This document shows, in pieces, positions 4,392 to 5,842 of a stretch of 5,842 bases of DNA. Every line of letters begins with the position of its first letter. Within the stretch, counting starts at the first letter, position 1. Origin of the DNA: an uncultured Collinsella sp. (GTDB taxonomy: Bacteria > Actinomycetota > Coriobacteriia > Coriobacteriales > Coriobacteriaceae). The DNA lies in contig CAUBGU010000083.1 in assembly GCA_958435545.1 (NCBI GenBank), forward strand, positions 1 to 5,842, written 5' to 3'. The position numbers and the translations under genes are program-made. The notes below the pieces were generated by a model. The model was not told the origin of the DNA and did not search any database. It was given only the letters and a program-made list of their open reading frames with translations.

Positions 4392-5675
4392 ATGGCTGAA
4401 GAATTTGATTTCCATCCGATGTGGGAGAGCCTCGGCATGAATCTTGCCGACCATGATATGCTGCTGGGCGCCGTGGGCCAGATGTACGGGGACATGTTCC
4501 TGACGCAGAACAATCGCCCCAAGTCTACGTCCTACCTGGACTTTGTGGCCACCAACATCCACAGCGGCCGCATTAAGGAGATGCTCGACAAGAAGGAGGC
4601 CGGCGAGGCCACCAAGATCGTCGGTTCGTTCTGCGTGTATGTGCCCGAGGAGATTGTGCTCGCCTGCGACGGTATTCCCGTGGGCCTGTGCTCGGGTGCC
4701 GACTGGGCAACGGACAAGGTCGAGGAGCACCTGCCGCGCAACACCTGTCCGCTCATCAAGAGCTTTGCCGGCTTTAAGCTGGGCGAGGTCTGCCCCTACA
4801 TTGAGTCGAGTGACCTGGTGGTAGGCGAGAACACCTGCGATGGCAAGAAGAAGGCCTACGAGTTCTTTGCAACGCAAAAGAACATGTACGTCATGGATAT
4901 TCCCAACGTGCACGACGAGTCTACGCTCGTGACCTGGAAGGCCGAGGTCAAGAAGCTCGCCGCCAAGATCGAGGAAGAGTGTGGCGTCAAGATTACGCCC
5001 GAGCGTCTGAAGGCCGCCATCCACGCCGTCAATGAGAAGCGCCGTGCCCTGCAGCGCCTCGCTGCCACACGCGCTGCCGACCCTGTGCCCATCAGCGGTC
5101 TCGACAGCCTGCTGACCGTTCAGGCCGCCTTTATGGACGACACGCCGCGTCTGACCGGAGCCATTAACGATATGGCGGCTGAGTGCGAGCAGCGTGTCGA
5201 GGCCGGCGAGGGCGTGGCGCCCAAGGGGACCAAGCGTATCCTGTACACCGGCACGCCCATGGCCGTGCCCAACTGGAAGCTGTTCAACCTCATCGAGAAG
5301 GCCGGCGGCGTTGTGGTGGGCGAGGAGTCCTGCACGGGCTCGCGCTACTACAAGGATCTGGTTGACGAGTCCGGTGAGACGGTTGACGAGATGCTCGATG
5401 CCATCGCCGAGCGCTACTTTAAGATCAACTGTGCCGTCTTTACGCCCAACGACCAGCGTATGAAGGATATTGTCCAGATGGCCAAGGACCTGCATGCCGA
5501 CGGCATCGTCGACGTGGCCCTGCAGTTCTGCACGCTTTACGAGATGGAGTCGTTTGTCGTGGAGAAGGCCGCCGAGGAAGCCGGCATTCCGTTTATGCAC
5601 ATCACGACCGACTACGCCGGCGAGGATGCAGGCCAACTGCAAACCAGGATCGAGGCTTTCTTGGAAACCATTTAG
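4392..5675 (+). CDS. 2-hydroxyacyl-CoA dehydratase / double-cubane-cluster protein (YjiM-like) family
   Basis: This is a 427-residue cytoplasmic iron-sulfur protein; the start is fixed by GAGAGGGG seven bases upstream. It resembles the YjiM/HgdB-type dehydratase fold with two related halves. Landmarks are RNTCP (116-120), NTCDGKKK (147-154), EESCTGSRYY (311-320) and LQFCTLYEMES (378-388). Cysteines at 81, 92, 100, 119, 134, 149, 197, 265, 314, 347 and 380 supply candidate cluster ligands; I cannot say which are used. Known: members with the CDGKKK-type motif and no second subunit include the double-cubane-cluster protein of Carboxydothermus, which carries an [8Fe-9S] cluster and, with an ATP-driven reductase, reduces small molecules such as acetylene; the natural substrate is unsettled. 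Classical 2-hydroxyacyl-CoA dehydratases need two such subunits plus the activator, and only one is visible, which favours the double-cubane type. The gene has its own promoter and an elaborate leader. Codon use matches the neighbours. Confidence 0.85.
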   Translation: MAEEFDFHPMWESLGMNLADHDMLLGAVGQMYGDMFLTQNNRPKSTSYLDFVATNIHSGRIKEMLDKKEAGEATKIVGSFCVYVPEEIVLACDGIPVGLCSGADWATDKVEEHLPRNTCPLIKSFAGFKLGEVCPYIESSDLVVGENTCDGKKKAYEFFATQKNMYVMDIPNVHDESTLVTWKAEVKKLAAKIEEECGVKITPERLKAAIHAVNEKRRALQRLAATRAADPVPISGLDSLLTVQAAFMDDTPRLTGAINDMAAECEQRVEAGEGVAPKGTKRILYTGTPMAVPNWKLFNLIEKAGGVVVGEESCTGSRYYKDLVDESGETVDEMLDAIAERYFKINCAVFTPNDQRMKDIVQMAKDLHADGIVDVALQFCTLYEMESFVVEKAAEEAGIPFMHITTDYAGEDAGQLQTRIEAFLETI

Positions 5676-5694
5676 GACTATCCGCCCTGGCAGC

Positions 5695-5787
5695 TTCCCT
5701 AGGCGCCCGATCTTGCCGTTCAAACCGTCGCTTGCGTACCAAAGTATGCGGCGCTTCTCTTTCACGGCAACCTCGGGCACCTGGGAA
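5695..5787. repeat. Long imperfect inverted repeat between the dehydratase-family gene and the next gene
   Basis: The arm 5695-5719 pairs with 5764-5787: 21 Watson-Crick pairs interrupted by three mismatches and one bulged T (5700). Blocks are TTCCC/GGGAA, AGG/CCT, GCCCGA/TCGGGC and TTGCCGT/ACGGCAA. Inside is a second hairpin, GCGTAC (5734-5739)/GTATGC (5744-5749) with loop CAAA, extended by CGC/GCG. There is no T-run after it, so it is a poor terminator. It could be a REP/MITE-like dispersed element, an mRNA-processing or stability hairpin, or a structured RNA. No target-site duplication or transposase is visible. Confidence 0.6.
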
Positions 5788-5829
5788 AGCCGTTTCCTTG
5801 GTTGGTTGAAAGGTTTGTTAAGGAGTTAT

Positions 5830-5842
5830 ATGTCGGAAAATA
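5830..5842 (+). CDS. Start of a further gene (only four codons visible)
   Basis: ATG 5830 follows AAGGAG (5820-5825) by four bases and reads M-S-E-N to the window edge. No promoter is evident in the 154-base gap, so it is probably co-transcribed with the dehydratase-family gene. In this family the adjacent gene often encodes the ATP-dependent activator/reductase (HgdC/YjiL-type), but the visible residues cannot confirm that. Confidence 0.5.

Noticed and set aside
4229..4399. 56-codon frame whose ATG overlaps the short ORF stop and whose TGA overlaps the start of the dehydratase-family gene
   Set aside because: The overlaps are suggestive of coupled translation, but it is rich in codons rare here (AGG, AGA, CGA, CTA), has no convincing binding site and matches no family; pairing constraints explain the region better.
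4299..5780. 493-codon open frame on the minus strand
   Set aside because: It lies opposite the well-supported dehydratase-family gene; long antisense frames are usual in GC-rich genes with strong codon bias, and its product is low-complexity Gly/Leu/Val/His sequence with no recognised motif.

Overview
The window looks like the chromosome of a GC-rich anaerobic actinobacterium of the class Coriobacteriia, most likely Collinsella or a close relative. This is inferred from the strong preference for GC-ending codons, the anaerobe-type gene content and the general look of the proteins; no 16S rRNA or other marker is present. All supported genes lie on the + strand.

Region 1 (1-503): the C-terminal 99 residues of a MogA/MoaB-type molybdenum cofactor protein, then an intrinsic terminator (314-350), then an AT-rich control region. 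That region holds two perfect palindromes sharing a TAWTCTS-N4-SAGAWTA core, overlapping plausible promoter elements of the next operon.

Region 2 (504-3961): a molybdate ABC transporter operon, modA-modB-modC. ModA is predicted to be a Tat-exported lipoprotein. ModB is unusual: it has a signal peptide and about 185 residues of unrecognised extracytoplasmic sequence in front of the normal permease, plus a 59-residue charged tail. ModC is a complete ABC ATPase. A terminator follows at 3973-4009. Mo cofactor synthesis next to molybdate uptake makes functional sense.

Region 3 (4010-4391): a gap of about 380 bases that is not empty. It has a good promoter candidate (4028-4055), a cluster of four GTTGA/TCAAC half-sites, a 22-codon ORF with a strong ribosome binding site whose stop codon sits in a strong hairpin, and pairings that could hide or expose the ribosome binding site of the next gene. 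It reads as a long regulated 5' leader of unknown class and is the best candidate for something undescribed here.

Region 4 (4392-5842): a 427-residue protein of the 2-hydroxyacyl-CoA dehydratase / double-cubane-cluster (YjiM-like) family, then a 154-base gap with a long imperfect inverted repeat, then the first four codons of another gene. By family precedent that gene may encode the ATP-dependent activator, but too little is visible to say.
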